Shown here piece after piece: positions 51,573-59,798 of a stretch of DNA of 64,000 nt. Source of the DNA: Pseudaeromonas paramecii (lineage in GTDB: Bacteria > Pseudomonadota > Gammaproteobacteria > Enterobacterales > Aeromonadaceae). The notes under the pieces were generated by a model. The model was not told the DNA's origin. It searched no databases and was given only the letters and a program-made list of their open reading frames with translations. How positions within the stretch are numbered: position 1 is the first letter of the stretch; the number at the start of each line of letters is the position of its first letter. The stretch spans positions 79,467 through 143,466 of the forward strand of contig NZ_BAABFC010000007.1 of assembly GCF_039540575.1 (NCBI RefSeq). Direction: 5' to 3'. A program made the position numbers and the translations under genes.

Positions 51573-53918
51573 ATGCAGTCACCGGCCATCACTCTGTTTG
51601 ATTATCCCAAGTATTGGGCGCACCACCTGGGGCCGGCACCTTTCCTGCCCATGAGCCGGGCCGAGATGGACAAGCTGGGCTGGGACAGCTGCGACATCAT
51701 CATCATCAGCGGCGATGCCTATGTGGATCACCCCAGCTTCGGCATGGCGGTGGTGGGGCGTTTCCTCGAGGCCCAGGGCTTTCGGGTTGGCATCATTGCC
51801 CAGCCGGATTGGAACAGCAAAGACGCCTTCATGTCCCTGGGGCGGCCCAACCTCTTCTTCGGTGTGTCGGCCGGCAACATGGACTCCATGATCAACCGCT
51901 ACACCGCCGACAAGAAGCTGCGCCACGACGATGCCTACACTCCGGGCAACGAGGGGGGCAAGCGGCCGGATCGCGCCACCCTGGTCTACTCTCAGCGCTG
52001 CAAGGAAGCCTACAAGGACGTGCCCGTGGTGCTGGGGGGCATCGAAGCCTCCTTGCGACGCATTGCCCACTACGACTACTGGTCCGAGACCATACGCCGC
52101 TCCGTGCTGATGGATGCCAAGGCCGATCTACTGGTGTTCGGTAACGCCGAGCGACCGCTGGCGGAGATCGCCCACCGCTTCGCCCGCGGTGAGAGCCTGG
52201 CCCAGATGCAGGACATCCGCGGCACCGCCGTCATCCGCAAGGAGGCCTTGCCGGGCTGGCGGGGCGTGGACTCCACCCGGCTGGATCAGCTGGGGCGCAT
52301 CGACCCCATCCCCAACCCCTACATGGAAGGCGCGCCCTGTAGCGACACGCCCGAGACACAAGTGGGGCAGGGAGCCGAGGCGAAGCCGGTGCTGGTGCAG
52401 CCCGCCAAGCCCAAGCCCTGGGAGCTGACCTATGTACTGCTGCCGTCGTTTGAGAAGGTGAAGGGGGACAAGGTGCTCTACGCCCACACCTCCCGGGTGC
52501 TGCACCAGGAGACCAACCCCGGCTGCGCCCGGGCCCTGCTGCAACCCCATGGCGACCGGGCCATCTGGGTCAACCCGCCGGCCTTGCCGCTCTCCACCGA
52601 GGAGATGGACGGCGTGTTCGCGCTGCCGTACCAACGGGTGCCCCATCCGGCCTACGGCAAGGCCAAGATCCCGGCCTACGACATGATCAAGACCTCGGTG
52701 AACATCATGCGTGGCTGCTTTGGCGGCTGCACCTTCTGCTCCATCACGGAACACGAGGGGCGCATCATCCAGAGCCGTTCCGAGGGTTCCATCCTGCAGG
52801 AGATCGAGGCGATCCGCGACAAGGTGCCGGGCTTCACCGGGGTGATCTCAGACCTGGGCGGACCCACCGCCAACATGTACGGCTTGCGCTGCAAGAACCC
52901 GCGGGCCGAAGAGACCTGCCGGCGCGCCTCCTGCGTGTATCCGGTGATCTGCCCGCACATGGACACGGACCACACTCCCACCATCAACCTGTACCGCAAG
53001 GCGCGTGATCTCAAGGGCATCAAGAAGATACTCATCGCCTCTGGCGTGCGCTACGACCTGGCGGTGGAGGATCCGCGCTACATCAAGGAGCTGGCCAAGT
53101 ACCATGTGGGCGGCTACCTGAAGATTGCCCCGGAGCACACCGAAGAGGGGCCCCTGTCCAAGATGATGAAACCGGGCATGGGCAGCTATTACCGCTTCAA
53201 GGAGCTGTTTGACAAGTACTCCCAGGAGGCCGGCAAGCAGCAGTACCTGATCCCCTATTTTATCGCCGCTCACCCGGGCACCTCGGACGAGGACATGGTG
53301 AACCTGGCGCTCTGGCTCAAGGCCAACGACTTCAAGCTCGACCAGGTGCAGAATTTCTACCCGTCGCCCCTGGCCACCGCCACCACCATGTATTACTCGG
53401 AGGTGGATCCGCTGCACAAGGTGACCTACAAGTCCGGCACTGTGTTTGTCGCCAAGGGCGAGCGCCGTCGCCGGTTGCACAAGGCGATACTGCGTTATCA
53501 CGACCCCGCCGGCTGGCCCATGATCCGCGAGGCCCTGCAAGCCATGGGGTTAAGTCGTCTCATCGGCAAGGGGCCCCAGCATCTGGTGCCGCCCGCCGGC
53601 CCCGCCGATCACCAGCCCGCCAGCCGAGGCGGCAAACCCGCGCTGACCCGTCACAGCCCCATCAGCCAGCAGCGCAACCCGGCTGCCCGGCAGGATGAGG
53701 CGCGCCAGGGTAAGCCGGCGTCGTCTCGTCCGTCCGCCAACCGAGGCGACGCCAAGGGCGCGGCCGCAGGCAAGGGGCCTGCGGCGGGCAAGACCCCATC
53801 GGCAGCCAAAGGCCGTCCAAGCGGGGCGGGGAGCGGACGGGCTGCGACGCGCCAGGGCACGGCTTCCACCGCCCGCGCTGAGCAGGGCAAGCCGAAAGGC
53901 CGGGGTCGCCAGGCCTAA
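51573..53918 (+). CDS. ygiQ: YgiQ-family radical SAM protein
   Basis: A 781-residue protein (E. coli YgiQ 739). The N-terminal cobalamin-binding-like region carries GDAYVDHPSFGMAVVGRFLE near residue 49. The radical SAM cluster motif is CFGGCTFCSITEHEGR near residues 389-404 (CxxxCxxC). A long SAM-domain core and a C-terminal DUF3362 region follow. The last 110 residues are a low-complexity Ala/Gly/Lys/Arg/Pro tail rich in positive charge. The family's reaction is unknown. It is monocistronic. Confidence 0.93.
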   Translation: MQSPAITLFDYPKYWAHHLGPAPFLPMSRAEMDKLGWDSCDIIIISGDAYVDHPSFGMAVVGRFLEAQGFRVGIIAQPDWNSKDAFMSLGRPNLFFGVSAGNMDSMINRYTADKKLRHDDAYTPGNEGGKRPDRATLVYSQRCKEAYKDVPVVLGGIEASLRRIAHYDYWSETIRRSVLMDAKADLLVFGNAERPLAEIAHRFARGESLAQMQDIRGTAVIRKEALPGWRGVDSTRLDQLGRIDPIPNPYMEGAPCSDTPETQVGQGAEAKPVLVQPAKPKPWELTYVLLPSFEKVKGDKVLYAHTSRVLHQETNPGCARALLQPHGDRAIWVNPPALPLSTEEMDGVFALPYQRVPHPAYGKAKIPAYDMIKTSVNIMRGCFGGCTFCSITEHEGRIIQSRSEGSILQEIEAIRDKVPGFTGVISDLGGPTANMYGLRCKNPRAEETCRRASCVYPVICPHMDTDHTPTINLYRKARDLKGIKKILIASGVRYDLAVEDPRYIKELAKYHVGGYLKIAPEHTEEGPLSKMMKPGMGSYYRFKELFDKYSQEAGKQQYLIPYFIAAHPGTSDEDMVNLALWLKANDFKLDQVQNFYPSPLATATTMYYSEVDPLHKVTYKSGTVFVAKGERRRRLHKAILRYHDPAGWPMIREALQAMGLSRLIGKGPQHLVPPAGPADHQPASRGGKPALTRHSPISQQRNPAARQDEARQGKPASSRPSANRGDAKGAAAGKGPAAGKTPSAAKGRPSGAGSGRAATRQGTASTARAEQGKPKGRGRQA

Positions 53919-53942
53919 GCCAGAAGCGTCATGAGCCGTCAC

Positions 53943-53985
53943 AACGGCGTCAGGTTCGTAAGATCCTGGCGCCGTTTGCTTTTTG
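53943..53985 (+). terminator. Terminator of ygiQ
   Basis: AACGGCGTCAGG and CCTGGCGCCGTT form the stem, followed by TGCTTTTTG. The remaining bases up to the integrase gene at 54126 show no gene. Confidence 0.8.
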
Positions 53986-54125
53986 TCATTTTTGTGCTAC
54001 CCGCCTCATTGTCCGAATGACACCCTACCCGTTACTATCTGCTCACATGGATGTAAGAACAGGTAAAGGATCAGCCTGGGGTAGCTGTAAGCCCGGGGCG
54101 GTAGCCTGCCTGCACGGCAGTAAAA

Positions 54126-55115
54126 TCATTCCGGCAGATCCAGACGCAAATCAGACAACGGGCTGCGCACCCCATTGGCGCCCTGCTGCAGTACATGGGT
54201 GTAGATCTGAGTGGTGCGCACATCGCTATGACCCAGCTGCTCCTGCACGGTGCGGATATCCGCACCCCGGGCCAGCAGGTGGGTAGCAAAGCTGTGCCGC
54301 AGGGTATGGCAGCTGACCACCTTGCCCAATTGCAGCTGACGCGCCGCCTGGCGGACGGCTTTTTGCAGCACGCTGGCGTCCAGGTGATGCCGACGCAGCT
54401 TGCCGCTATAGGGATCCCGGCTCAGATGACTGGCCGCAAACAGGTAATGCCAGCCAAATTCGTGTGGCGCGGCCGGGTACTTGCGTGCCAGGGCATCGGG
54501 TAGCCATACCCCGGCATACTCAGGATTCTGCAAATCGGCCTGATAATAGTGGCGCACCTGAGCCACCTGTTGTTGCAGGGCCGGCAATAGCTCGGAGGCC
54601 AGGGTGACCCGTCTGTGCTTGCCACCTTTGCCGTTCCAGATCATCAACGACAGATACTGGACGTCCACATCCTGCACTCGTAGACGCATGGCCTCCATCA
54701 ACCTCAGACCACTGCCGTACAGCAACTGGGCCGGCAATTGCAGATGAACCGGCAAGGCCGCCAGCAGGGCCGCCACCTCCCGAGGGGTCAGCACAGACGG
54801 CAGCTTGGGGGCGCGCTGACTGGGGCGGAACGCCAGTTGCAGGGCAAAGGGGCGATCCAGCACCCGTTTATACAGAAACACCAAGGCATTGAGTGCCTGG
54901 GCCTGGGTTTTGGCCGAGACGTGCCGCTCATCCGCCAAAAAGGTAAGAAACTGGCCGACCTCGGCCTCAGCCAGTTCGGCAGGATGTACGAGGCCATGGT
55001 AGCGGATATAAAAACGGATCCAGTACAGATAGGCCTCTATGGTGCTCATGGCATAACGCAGCACCAGCATCTGCTCATAGATGGATGCCAGAAAGGGGGA
55101 GGAAGGTTTGCGCAT
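54126..55115 (-). CDS. intI: Integron integrase IntI
   Basis: A 329-residue tyrosine recombinase. The SAM-like N-terminal domain covers about residues 10-90. Catalytic residues: R in LLYGSGLRLMEAMRLR near 142, K in GKGGKHR, H-x-x-R in CHTLRHSFATHL near 273, H in LGHSDVRTT and the nucleophile tyrosine in QIYTHV near 308. The integron-specific insert lies before box II (LARKYPAAPHEFGWHYLF near 208-225), which separates IntI from XerC/D. It excises and inserts cassettes at attI and attC. I chose the ATG with GAGGT five bases upstream over a TTG four codons earlier. Confidence 0.96.
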   Translation of the reverse strand: MRKPSSPFLASIYEQMLVLRYAMSTIEAYLYWIRFYIRYHGLVHPAELAEAEVGQFLTFLADERHVSAKTQAQALNALVFLYKRVLDRPFALQLAFRPSQRAPKLPSVLTPREVAALLAALPVHLQLPAQLLYGSGLRLMEAMRLRVQDVDVQYLSLMIWNGKGGKHRRVTLASELLPALQQQVAQVRHYYQADLQNPEYAGVWLPDALARKYPAAPHEFGWHYLFAASHLSRDPYSGKLRRHHLDASVLQKAVRQAARQLQLGKVVSCHTLRHSFATHLLARGADIRTVQEQLGHSDVRTTQIYTHVLQQGANGVRSPLSDLRLDLPE

Positions 55116-55129
55116 GGGATACCTCAATC

Positions 55130-55149
55130 AACTGTGTTTATATACAGTT
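55130..55149 (-). promoter_or_regulatory. LexA (SOS) box of intI
   Basis: AACTGTGTTTATATACAGTT fits CTGT-N8-ACAG and lies 14 bases before the intI start. LexA control of intI is known for V. cholerae and class 1 integrons. Here it is inferred from the site. Confidence 0.9.
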
Positions 55150-55335
55150 TAAATTCGATCAGGTCCCAGTGCTGGATAGGTGGCAAATTTGCCACCTATC
55201 CACACAGGCAAGAAAGATGGCATGTTTATTGTTGTAGAAACAGACAGTTGCAAGGGCACAGATCTGACCCCAATGGAACTAGGCGGCCAGCCTCTGTGGA
55301 TAGGTGGCATTTCGCCGCAGAATAAATTGTTGTGT
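55150..55335 (+). other. attI: attI region of the integron
   Basis: The stretch between intI and the first cassette. The crossover is placed at 55329/55330 in GTTGTGT, since this heptamer is the exact complement of the first cassette's R'' box (ACACAAC at 56454-56460). The region holds three copies of GGATAGGTGGCA (two forming a palindrome) that could act as integrase-binding direct repeats. No cassette promoter could be read with confidence. Confidence 0.7.
55173..55202. repeat. 30-bp perfect palindrome in attI, with a third half-copy
   Basis: TGGATAGGTGGCAAA is followed directly by its exact reverse complement. A further copy, TGTGGATAGGTGGCA at 55295-55309, is an exact inverted match of 55190-55204. 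Confidence 0.95.
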
Positions 55336-55355
55336 GTAATTAATGAGAACCATAC

Positions 55356-56435
55356 ATGATTTTTGATAAACATAAAGAATTAGCACAAAAATATCATGTT
55401 GATGATATCGCTAGTGCACTTGTTCCCAGTACAAGCATTTCTAATTTTCTTGGTGAATTAGAAACATCAAAAATTTCTATGATGTCTCGCCGTTTCCTAG
55501 CTAAAAATAAATTTATAGCACTAGAACGATTTGCTAATGGCACGATAAATTTTGATGAATATGAGTTATTAGCCAAGCAAGAAAAAGTCATAAGAATTAT
55601 GACTATTGAAAAAGAAAAACAAGAAGAAGCAGCAAGAAAAGAAAAATTTCAGCTCGAATTAAAAGCGAAATATGAGTTGCAAAGAAAAATTGAAAGAGAA
55701 CGACAAAAAGCACTTGAAAAAGACCCTAATTACATAAGAAAGCAAAAGCTAATAAAATTAAAACAGAAATATGACTTAGATTTTTATATAGAGAAAAACG
55801 ATTACAATCGTTTAATGTCACTTATAGATAAAATTGATAAAGGGCACAGAATAACTCCAGAAGATATCGTATGGCTCACTTTGAGTAGAGATGATTTATA
55901 TCGAGGTTATTTTACTGACTCTCTAAATAAGAAACATCATAAAAATGAGGCTGAACACATTATAAAAGAGTATGAGGTCAAAAATGACCACTGGTTAGCT
56001 GTAAATGCAAGTAGTCATTATAGAAAGGCTTGCGAACCAAAAAGTGCAATATCTATATTGTCAAAAATAAAATTAGACAGCATCACAAATAAAAAATTAA
56101 AATCTGCAATTTGCACAACTCATGGTGGAGCTTTACGCGATATAGCAGAATGGACTAATGCAATTAGCCTAGGTGAAACAGCATTTTCATTTACACCAGA
56201 TAACTTCAGGCCATGCACACTACTTGGTGCTATCTATATGGAAACTTCTCATTTTGAGCTTGGTCAAGAATGGTATCGCAAAGCCATTGATCGCGGTTTT
56301 AGTGAAAAATCTGTCGATGATGAAATAAAATCAATTTTCAAAAAAGCAGATGAAAACCAAAAAGAGGCTTTACGGAATTATTTATTAAAGTTAGACGGAC
56401 ATAGATATAGATGGGTAAATGATAAAAAGCTTTGA
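55356..56435 (+). CDS. Cassette 1: coiled-coil protein with TPR-like C terminus, function unknown
   Basis: A 359-residue protein not recognised as a known family. Residues about 70-130 are a highly charged K/E/R coiled coil. The C-terminal 170 residues are helical with TPR-like spacing (RPCTLLGAIYMETSHFELGQEWYRKAIDRG near 290-320). There is no signal peptide or membrane helix. Base composition is far more AT-rich than the genes before intI, a sign of transfer. It is first behind attI and so probably the best expressed cassette. The Shine-Dalgarno sequence is weak (TGAGAAC). Confidence 0.85.
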   Translation: MIFDKHKELAQKYHVDDIASALVPSTSISNFLGELETSKISMMSRRFLAKNKFIALERFANGTINFDEYELLAKQEKVIRIMTIEKEKQEEAARKEKFQLELKAKYELQRKIERERQKALEKDPNYIRKQKLIKLKQKYDLDFYIEKNDYNRLMSLIDKIDKGHRITPEDIVWLTLSRDDLYRGYFTDSLNKKHHKNEAEHIIKEYEVKNDHWLAVNASSHYRKACEPKSAISILSKIKLDSITNKKLKSAICTTHGGALRDIAEWTNAISLGETAFSFTPDNFRPCTLLGAIYMETSHFELGQEWYRKAIDRGFSEKSVDDEIKSIFKKADENQKEALRNYLLKLDGHRYRWVNDKKL

Positions 56436-56453
56436 TTTTAGCTTATTGTTCAC

Positions 56454-56509
56454 ACACAACAAAAACTTGGTGTGGGACTGCTACGCAGCCCCACAAGTAA
56501 AAGTTAGGC
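56454..56509 (+). repeat. attC: attC of cassette 1
   Basis: R'' ACACAAC (56454) and R' GTTAGGC (56503) enclose CTTG/CAAG and a GTGGG-ACTGC/GCAGC-CCCAC palindrome. R'' is the exact complement of the cassette's own 5' box, so cassette 1 spans 55330-56503. Confidence 0.9.
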
Positions 56510-56524
56510 AGCAAAGAAGACCAG

Positions 56525-56818
56525 ATGGAACGAAACCTTAAGGAAACGCTTGATGGGTGGGAGATATCACTGAATAGAAATATTCATATGTATACCCACG
56601 CTTTATCGGTAAAAAATGGGGTGTATAAGCTAAACATCGACTGTGAGGATTTGCCTACCGATGTGAAAACCATTGGTATATGGCTGTATAACCTAGATGT
56701 TCCAGACGCCTTAAAAACTGAACTTAAAGATCTTTTACTTAAGTGGACAATGCAATTCGAGGTTACTTTCAAAATATATATCTCGAGGGATGGATTTGTT
56801 ACCAATGCCCACCAATAA
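56525..56818 (+). CDS. Cassette 2, first gene: unknown 97-residue protein
   Basis: A 97-residue soluble protein with no recognised domain. An IHMYTHALSVKNGVYKLNID segment suggests beta strands, followed by a helix (DVPDALKTELKDLLLKWTMQF). It shares its cassette with the next gene, 20 bases downstream, and no attC lies between them, so the two move together. Confidence 0.7.
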   Translation: MERNLKETLDGWEISLNRNIHMYTHALSVKNGVYKLNIDCEDLPTDVKTIGIWLYNLDVPDALKTELKDLLLKWTMQFEVTFKIYISRDGFVTNAHQ

Positions 56819-56838
56819 ATAAAAAATCAGGGATTTTC

Positions 56839-57117
56839 ATGGATGCCATCGCATATAACAGACAGCTGGATTCTAAACTTGCCGCAAGTGGTGAAGTGAA
56901 CCAAGAGTTATTTTTCAAATTTACTGACGCTCATAGTTACGATGCAGCAAGTTCTGTTGGCTGGCTTGAAGCCAAGTTGCGAGTGCTTCAATCTCGGATT
57001 TCTCGTGGAGAGGCTCTATCTCTCTATGAACCAGAAACTAAATCGCAGCGCATAGTAGCTACAATAGCTGAATTCGAAAGTTGGGTATCCATCAACTTCC
57101 CTAGCGCCGAAGTTTAA
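56839..57117 (+). CDS. Cassette 2, second gene: unknown 92-residue protein
   Basis: A 92-residue, mostly helical soluble protein (MDAIAYNRQLDSKLAASG to the end SWVSINFPSAEV). I chose the ATG with CAGGGA upstream; the frame is open into the preceding gene but its earlier GTG lacks a ribosome site. Function unknown. The close pairing with the upstream gene could be a two-component small system such as toxin-antitoxin, but no toxin motif is visible. Confidence 0.72.
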   Translation: MDAIAYNRQLDSKLAASGEVNQELFFKFTDAHSYDAASSVGWLEAKLRVLQSRISRGEALSLYEPETKSQRIVATIAEFESWVSINFPSAEV

Positions 57118-57175
57118 ACTCCCGACTTATATCTCTAACCTTTAGGTCAATCGGTGCGGCTGCCGATGTGGCTAT

Positions 57176-57256
57176 GCCTAACAAATAGTTCAAGTCGTTC
57201 GCTTCGCTCGCTGGGACGCGCATAAAGCCGCGCGCCCCATAACTAAAATGTTAGGT
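57176..57256 (+). repeat. attC: attC of cassette 2
   Basis: R'' GCCTAAC (57176-57182) and R' GTTAGGT (57250-57256). R'' exactly complements the GTTAGGC at the cassette's 5' end, so the cassette spans 56504-57250. The inner arm TTCGCTTCGCTCGCTGGGACGC recurs in attC 3 and, in part, attC 10. Confidence 0.95.
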
Positions 57257-57282
57257 TTTCCGTTCAACGGAGAGATATATTA

Positions 57283-57750
57283 ATGAGTTCTTCATTGATC
57301 GACATTTTAGATACAAGTGTAAAAATTGGCTTAGGTGCAATAATTGCAGCAATCACAAGCATTACAACATTATATCTGAACCGTAAGCATGAAATAGATA
57401 AAGATTCTAGCATCAGGCAACAAAGACTGCATGATGAAAAAAAAGTAAAATACGTTGAATTTTGTGCTTTATCTCAGGCATTGCTTCAAAAATATATGTT
57501 TGAGAATTGCACATGCCAAGACGAAGATTATTTATCCTATTTAAGGTGCTTTAATGAGTTACAGATTATATCTACTGATGAAATTAGAGAGGCAGCATAT
57601 AATACTCTGTCATCCGTAAATCAATTCATTACCGTTAGACATTCAAGAGATGAACGCGAATTCATGGAGCAACTAAAAGTTGACGCAGGCAATAAAATTG
57701 CTCTATTCCAAAAGATCGCCCAACAAGAAATCACTGAGAGTTTTAAGTAA
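57283..57750 (+). CDS. Cassette 3: single-pass membrane protein, function unknown
   Basis: A 155-residue protein. One N-terminal membrane helix (VKIGLGAIIAAITSITTLYL near residues 13-32) is followed by a cytoplasmic-looking helical domain with a CTCQDED segment. GGAGAG lies nine bases before the ATG. No family recognised. This short anchored helical design is common among phage-defence and cassette proteins, but no function can be assigned. Confidence 0.8.
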   Translation: MSSSLIDILDTSVKIGLGAIIAAITSITTLYLNRKHEIDKDSSIRQQRLHDEKKVKYVEFCALSQALLQKYMFENCTCQDEDYLSYLRCFNELQIISTDEIREAAYNTLSSVNQFITVRHSRDEREFMEQLKVDAGNKIALFQKIAQQEITESFK

Positions 57751-57755
57751 GCGAA

Positions 57756-57837
57756 ACCTAACAAATAGTTTAAGTCGTTTGCTTCGCTCACTGGGACGCG
57801 CATAAAATCCGCGCGCCCCATAACTAAAATGTTAACC
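57756..57837 (+). repeat. attC: attC of cassette 3
   Basis: R'' ACCTAAC (57756) exactly complements the cassette's 5' GTTAGGT; R' is GTTAACC (57831). The cassette spans 57251-57831. It is a near copy of attC 2. Confidence 0.95.
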
Positions 57838-57856
57838 TGAATTTTGAGACTTCATC

Positions 57857-58558
57857 TTGTATAAATTACTCACTAATCTTGCCTTATTAATCACATTTTT
57901 TTGGCTAATTAATGCTCCAAATTATGATTCTGCATCTGCTTTCGTCCTAGCTTTAGCTGCGATATTCAAAGATGAACTATTTGGCTTCATTGGAAAAACA
58001 TTTATTTCTTTAACACCTAAATCAAAACTAATAAAAAATTTTGACTCATTGAGCTATTCCTTTACATCTGAGCCATTCATTAACCCAGCCATTTTAGAAG
58101 ATCTAAATGGACTTATATCAGATCAAGGGGATGAAATTGTTTCAATCAATATACTTAAATCCAATAGGTCAAATAGATATTATGGAGAAGTCAATGCTGG
58201 TTATGATGGTGAACAAAAGATTGTAATAACATACACATCTGAGAAGTTTAATGTATCTTATCGATACTTAGGCTGTTCCCCCAGTGGAATTCACATACTC
58301 AGACTAGACTCTCATTATGGTGGCTCAGGTATTTTTTCAAATATTGTATTAGTAACAATAAGCAAAGACACCTTCATCAATGTAGATGGCAACAACATTA
58401 AAAAAGAAGACCGTCTTATTTTAAAGAAAATAAGTTCTATTGCTTTAGGTGATAGATATCAAGGTCATCCATGTTATAAAAATCTTTTACTACACATTCC
58501 AGCTTGCCATGGCATGCAAACCATTCATAAAAGAACAATTCGATACCTGATATTATAA
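57857..58558 (+). CDS. Cassette 4: membrane-anchored protein, function unknown
   Basis: A 233-residue protein starting with TTG (no ATG is available near the N terminus). Two closely spaced N-terminal hydrophobic helices (LLTNLALLITFFWLINA and ASAFVLALAAIFKDELFGFIG) are followed by about 180 residues predicted as beta-rich cytoplasmic domain. No family recognised. Confidence 0.78.
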   Translation: MYKLLTNLALLITFFWLINAPNYDSASAFVLALAAIFKDELFGFIGKTFISLTPKSKLIKNFDSLSYSFTSEPFINPAILEDLNGLISDQGDEIVSINILKSNRSNRYYGEVNAGYDGEQKIVITYTSEKFNVSYRYLGCSPSGIHILRLDSHYGGSGIFSNIVLVTISKDTFINVDGNNIKKEDRLILKKISSIALGDRYQGHPCYKNLLLHIPACHGMQTIHKRTIRYLIL

Positions 58559-58562
58559 ATCA

Positions 58563-58618
58563 GGTTAACAAGTTTTTAATGTCGGATGGCTTTGCCACCG
58601 CATAAAACGAAGTTAGCC
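58563..58618 (+). repeat. attC: attC of cassette 4
   Basis: R'' GGTTAAC exactly complements the cassette's 5' GTTAACC; R' is GTTAGCC (58612). A short inner palindrome GGATGGC/GCCACC is present. The cassette spans 57832-58612. Confidence 0.92.
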
Positions 58619-58636
58619 AACTTAGGTAATATAGAT

Positions 58637-59302
58637 ATGGATTTAAGCCTATCCCCAAAAGACGTTGCGTGCAAAGAACAACGTGAGAAATTAATTGCAT
58701 CAATGAAAACAACAGCCATAAATAGATATAACGCTTCTAATCGTCTTTCTTGGCAGGCAAAAGTTACATTCAGTGTATCTACTTTATTTTCGCTTGGCTT
58801 GATTTTTATTCCGCTAATGCAACTAGCTAAAGCGCCATTAATTCTCAACGGCGATATACTAAGCGCAATTCAAATATTTTTAGCTGTAGCAATTCTTGTT
58901 TATTCCATAATAATCGGAACGGCAAGATTTGAATTGCGCAGCGAACAACTTAATGATTGCGGTGATAAAATAAAGAATTTAATACGAGAATTGAGGGTTG
59001 TAAATATTGAAGACAAAAGCAAGGAAGCTGATATACTGAAAGACTTTCAAAAACAATATGCAACTATAATTGCTGATGTTGAAAATCATGAACGAAGTGA
59101 TTATATACTAACAATACTACGTTCACCTGATTTATTTCAGTTGAGTTTTTTAGGTAGAGTGAATTACTGTATAAAATATTATTTATTAGCAATAATTCCG
59201 TATATTACACCTATAGTATTGGTCACAATTGAACTTTTCCTCATTACCGATATGTTTGGAGCAACATCTGTGTTTTCTCCCTACTTAACAGCATCAAAGT
59301 AA
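58637..59302 (+). CDS. Cassette 5: SLATT-domain membrane protein, candidate anti-phage effector
   Basis: A 221-residue protein with the SLATT layout: an N-terminal soluble helix ending TAINRYNASNRLSW, two membrane helices at about residues 42-63 and 74-93, then a conserved ARFELRSEQLNDCGDKIKNLIREL helix. A third hydrophobic segment lies near 182-212. SLATT proteins (SMODS and SLOG-associating 2TM effectors) are predicted pore-forming or membrane-disrupting effectors, usually paired with nucleotide-signalling enzymes. No sensor is encoded in this cassette. I chose the ATG outside the attC; an in-frame ATG at 58586 lies inside it. Confidence 0.8.
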   Translation: MDLSLSPKDVACKEQREKLIASMKTTAINRYNASNRLSWQAKVTFSVSTLFSLGLIFIPLMQLAKAPLILNGDILSAIQIFLAVAILVYSIIIGTARFELRSEQLNDCGDKIKNLIRELRVVNIEDKSKEADILKDFQKQYATIIADVENHERSDYILTILRSPDLFQLSFLGRVNYCIKYYLLAIIPYITPIVLVTIELFLITDMFGATSVFSPYLTASK

Positions 59303-59308
59303 TCAGTT

Positions 59309-59368
59309 GGCTAACAAAAACTTGAAACTGGACGGCATTTCATGCCGCCATTTAAGTAAAAGTTAGGC
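59309..59368 (+). repeat. attC: attC of cassette 5
   Basis: R'' GGCTAAC exactly complements the 5' GTTAGCC; R' is GTTAGGC (59362). ACTTGAAACTGGACGGCAT and ATGCCGCCATTTAAGT form the inner arms. The cassette spans 58613-59362. Confidence 0.95.
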
Positions 59369-59376
59369 GCCTACTC

Positions 59377-59730
59377 ATGGACATACAGTTCAGCATCTGG
59401 CTCGCAACGAAAACCCGATGGGCTCATCTCACCAAGACCATTCCAATGGCGGTGGTCCCACGCGTTGGTGAGTTCATGAAGTTTGACAACGCGGAGGTTG
59501 GTGACTATTTCGCGTGGAAGGTGACGCAGGTGACCTACCTAGAATCTGGGGCTATCGAAGTCTGGACTGAGTTGCTGGACAACGTTGAAGAATGCGGATA
59601 TTCATTCGAGAACGAAGAGGAGTTTGATGAATACCTCAAGTCCTATGCCGCCGAAGGCTGGTTGTGTCCGCATGGTGTTGGCCAAAACAATCACTACAAG
59701 GGCGCTCATCATGGGCCGTCCGGCGCCTAA
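59377..59730 (+). CDS. Cassette 6: unknown 117-residue protein
   Basis: A 117-residue soluble protein, acidic in the middle (ECGYSFENEEEFDEYLKSYAAEGW), with a histidine- and glycine-rich end. It is typical of the many small unknown proteins in integron cassettes. It is more GC-balanced than its neighbours, suggesting a different source. The stop codon lies inside the attC R'' box (GCCTAAC). No strong Shine-Dalgarno sequence is visible. Confidence 0.75.
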   Translation: MDIQFSIWLATKTRWAHLTKTIPMAVVPRVGEFMKFDNAEVGDYFAWKVTQVTYLESGAIEVWTELLDNVEECGYSFENEEEFDEYLKSYAAEGWLCPHGVGQNNHYKGAHHGPSGA

Positions 59731-59792
59731 CCCATCATTCCACCGGACTTGCGCGGAAAGCCGCGCAAGTCCAGCGAATTCAGACGTTAGAG
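59725..59792 (+). repeat. attC: attC of cassette 6
   Basis: R'' GCCTAAC (59725) exactly complements the 5' GTTAGGC; R' is GTTAGAG (59786). A strong inner stem GGACTTGCGCGG/CCGCGCAAGTCC is present. The cassette spans 59363-59786. Confidence 0.96.
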
Positions 59793-59798
59793 GGTTCA

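Noticed and set aside
54017..54286. Small plus-strand ORF over the 3' end of intI
   Set aside because: No ribosome site, no similarity, and mostly antisense to the integrase.
58586..58636. Earlier in-frame ATG for the SLATT cassette
   Set aside because: It lies inside the preceding attC; the ATG at 58637 has AGGT upstream and gives the family-like start.
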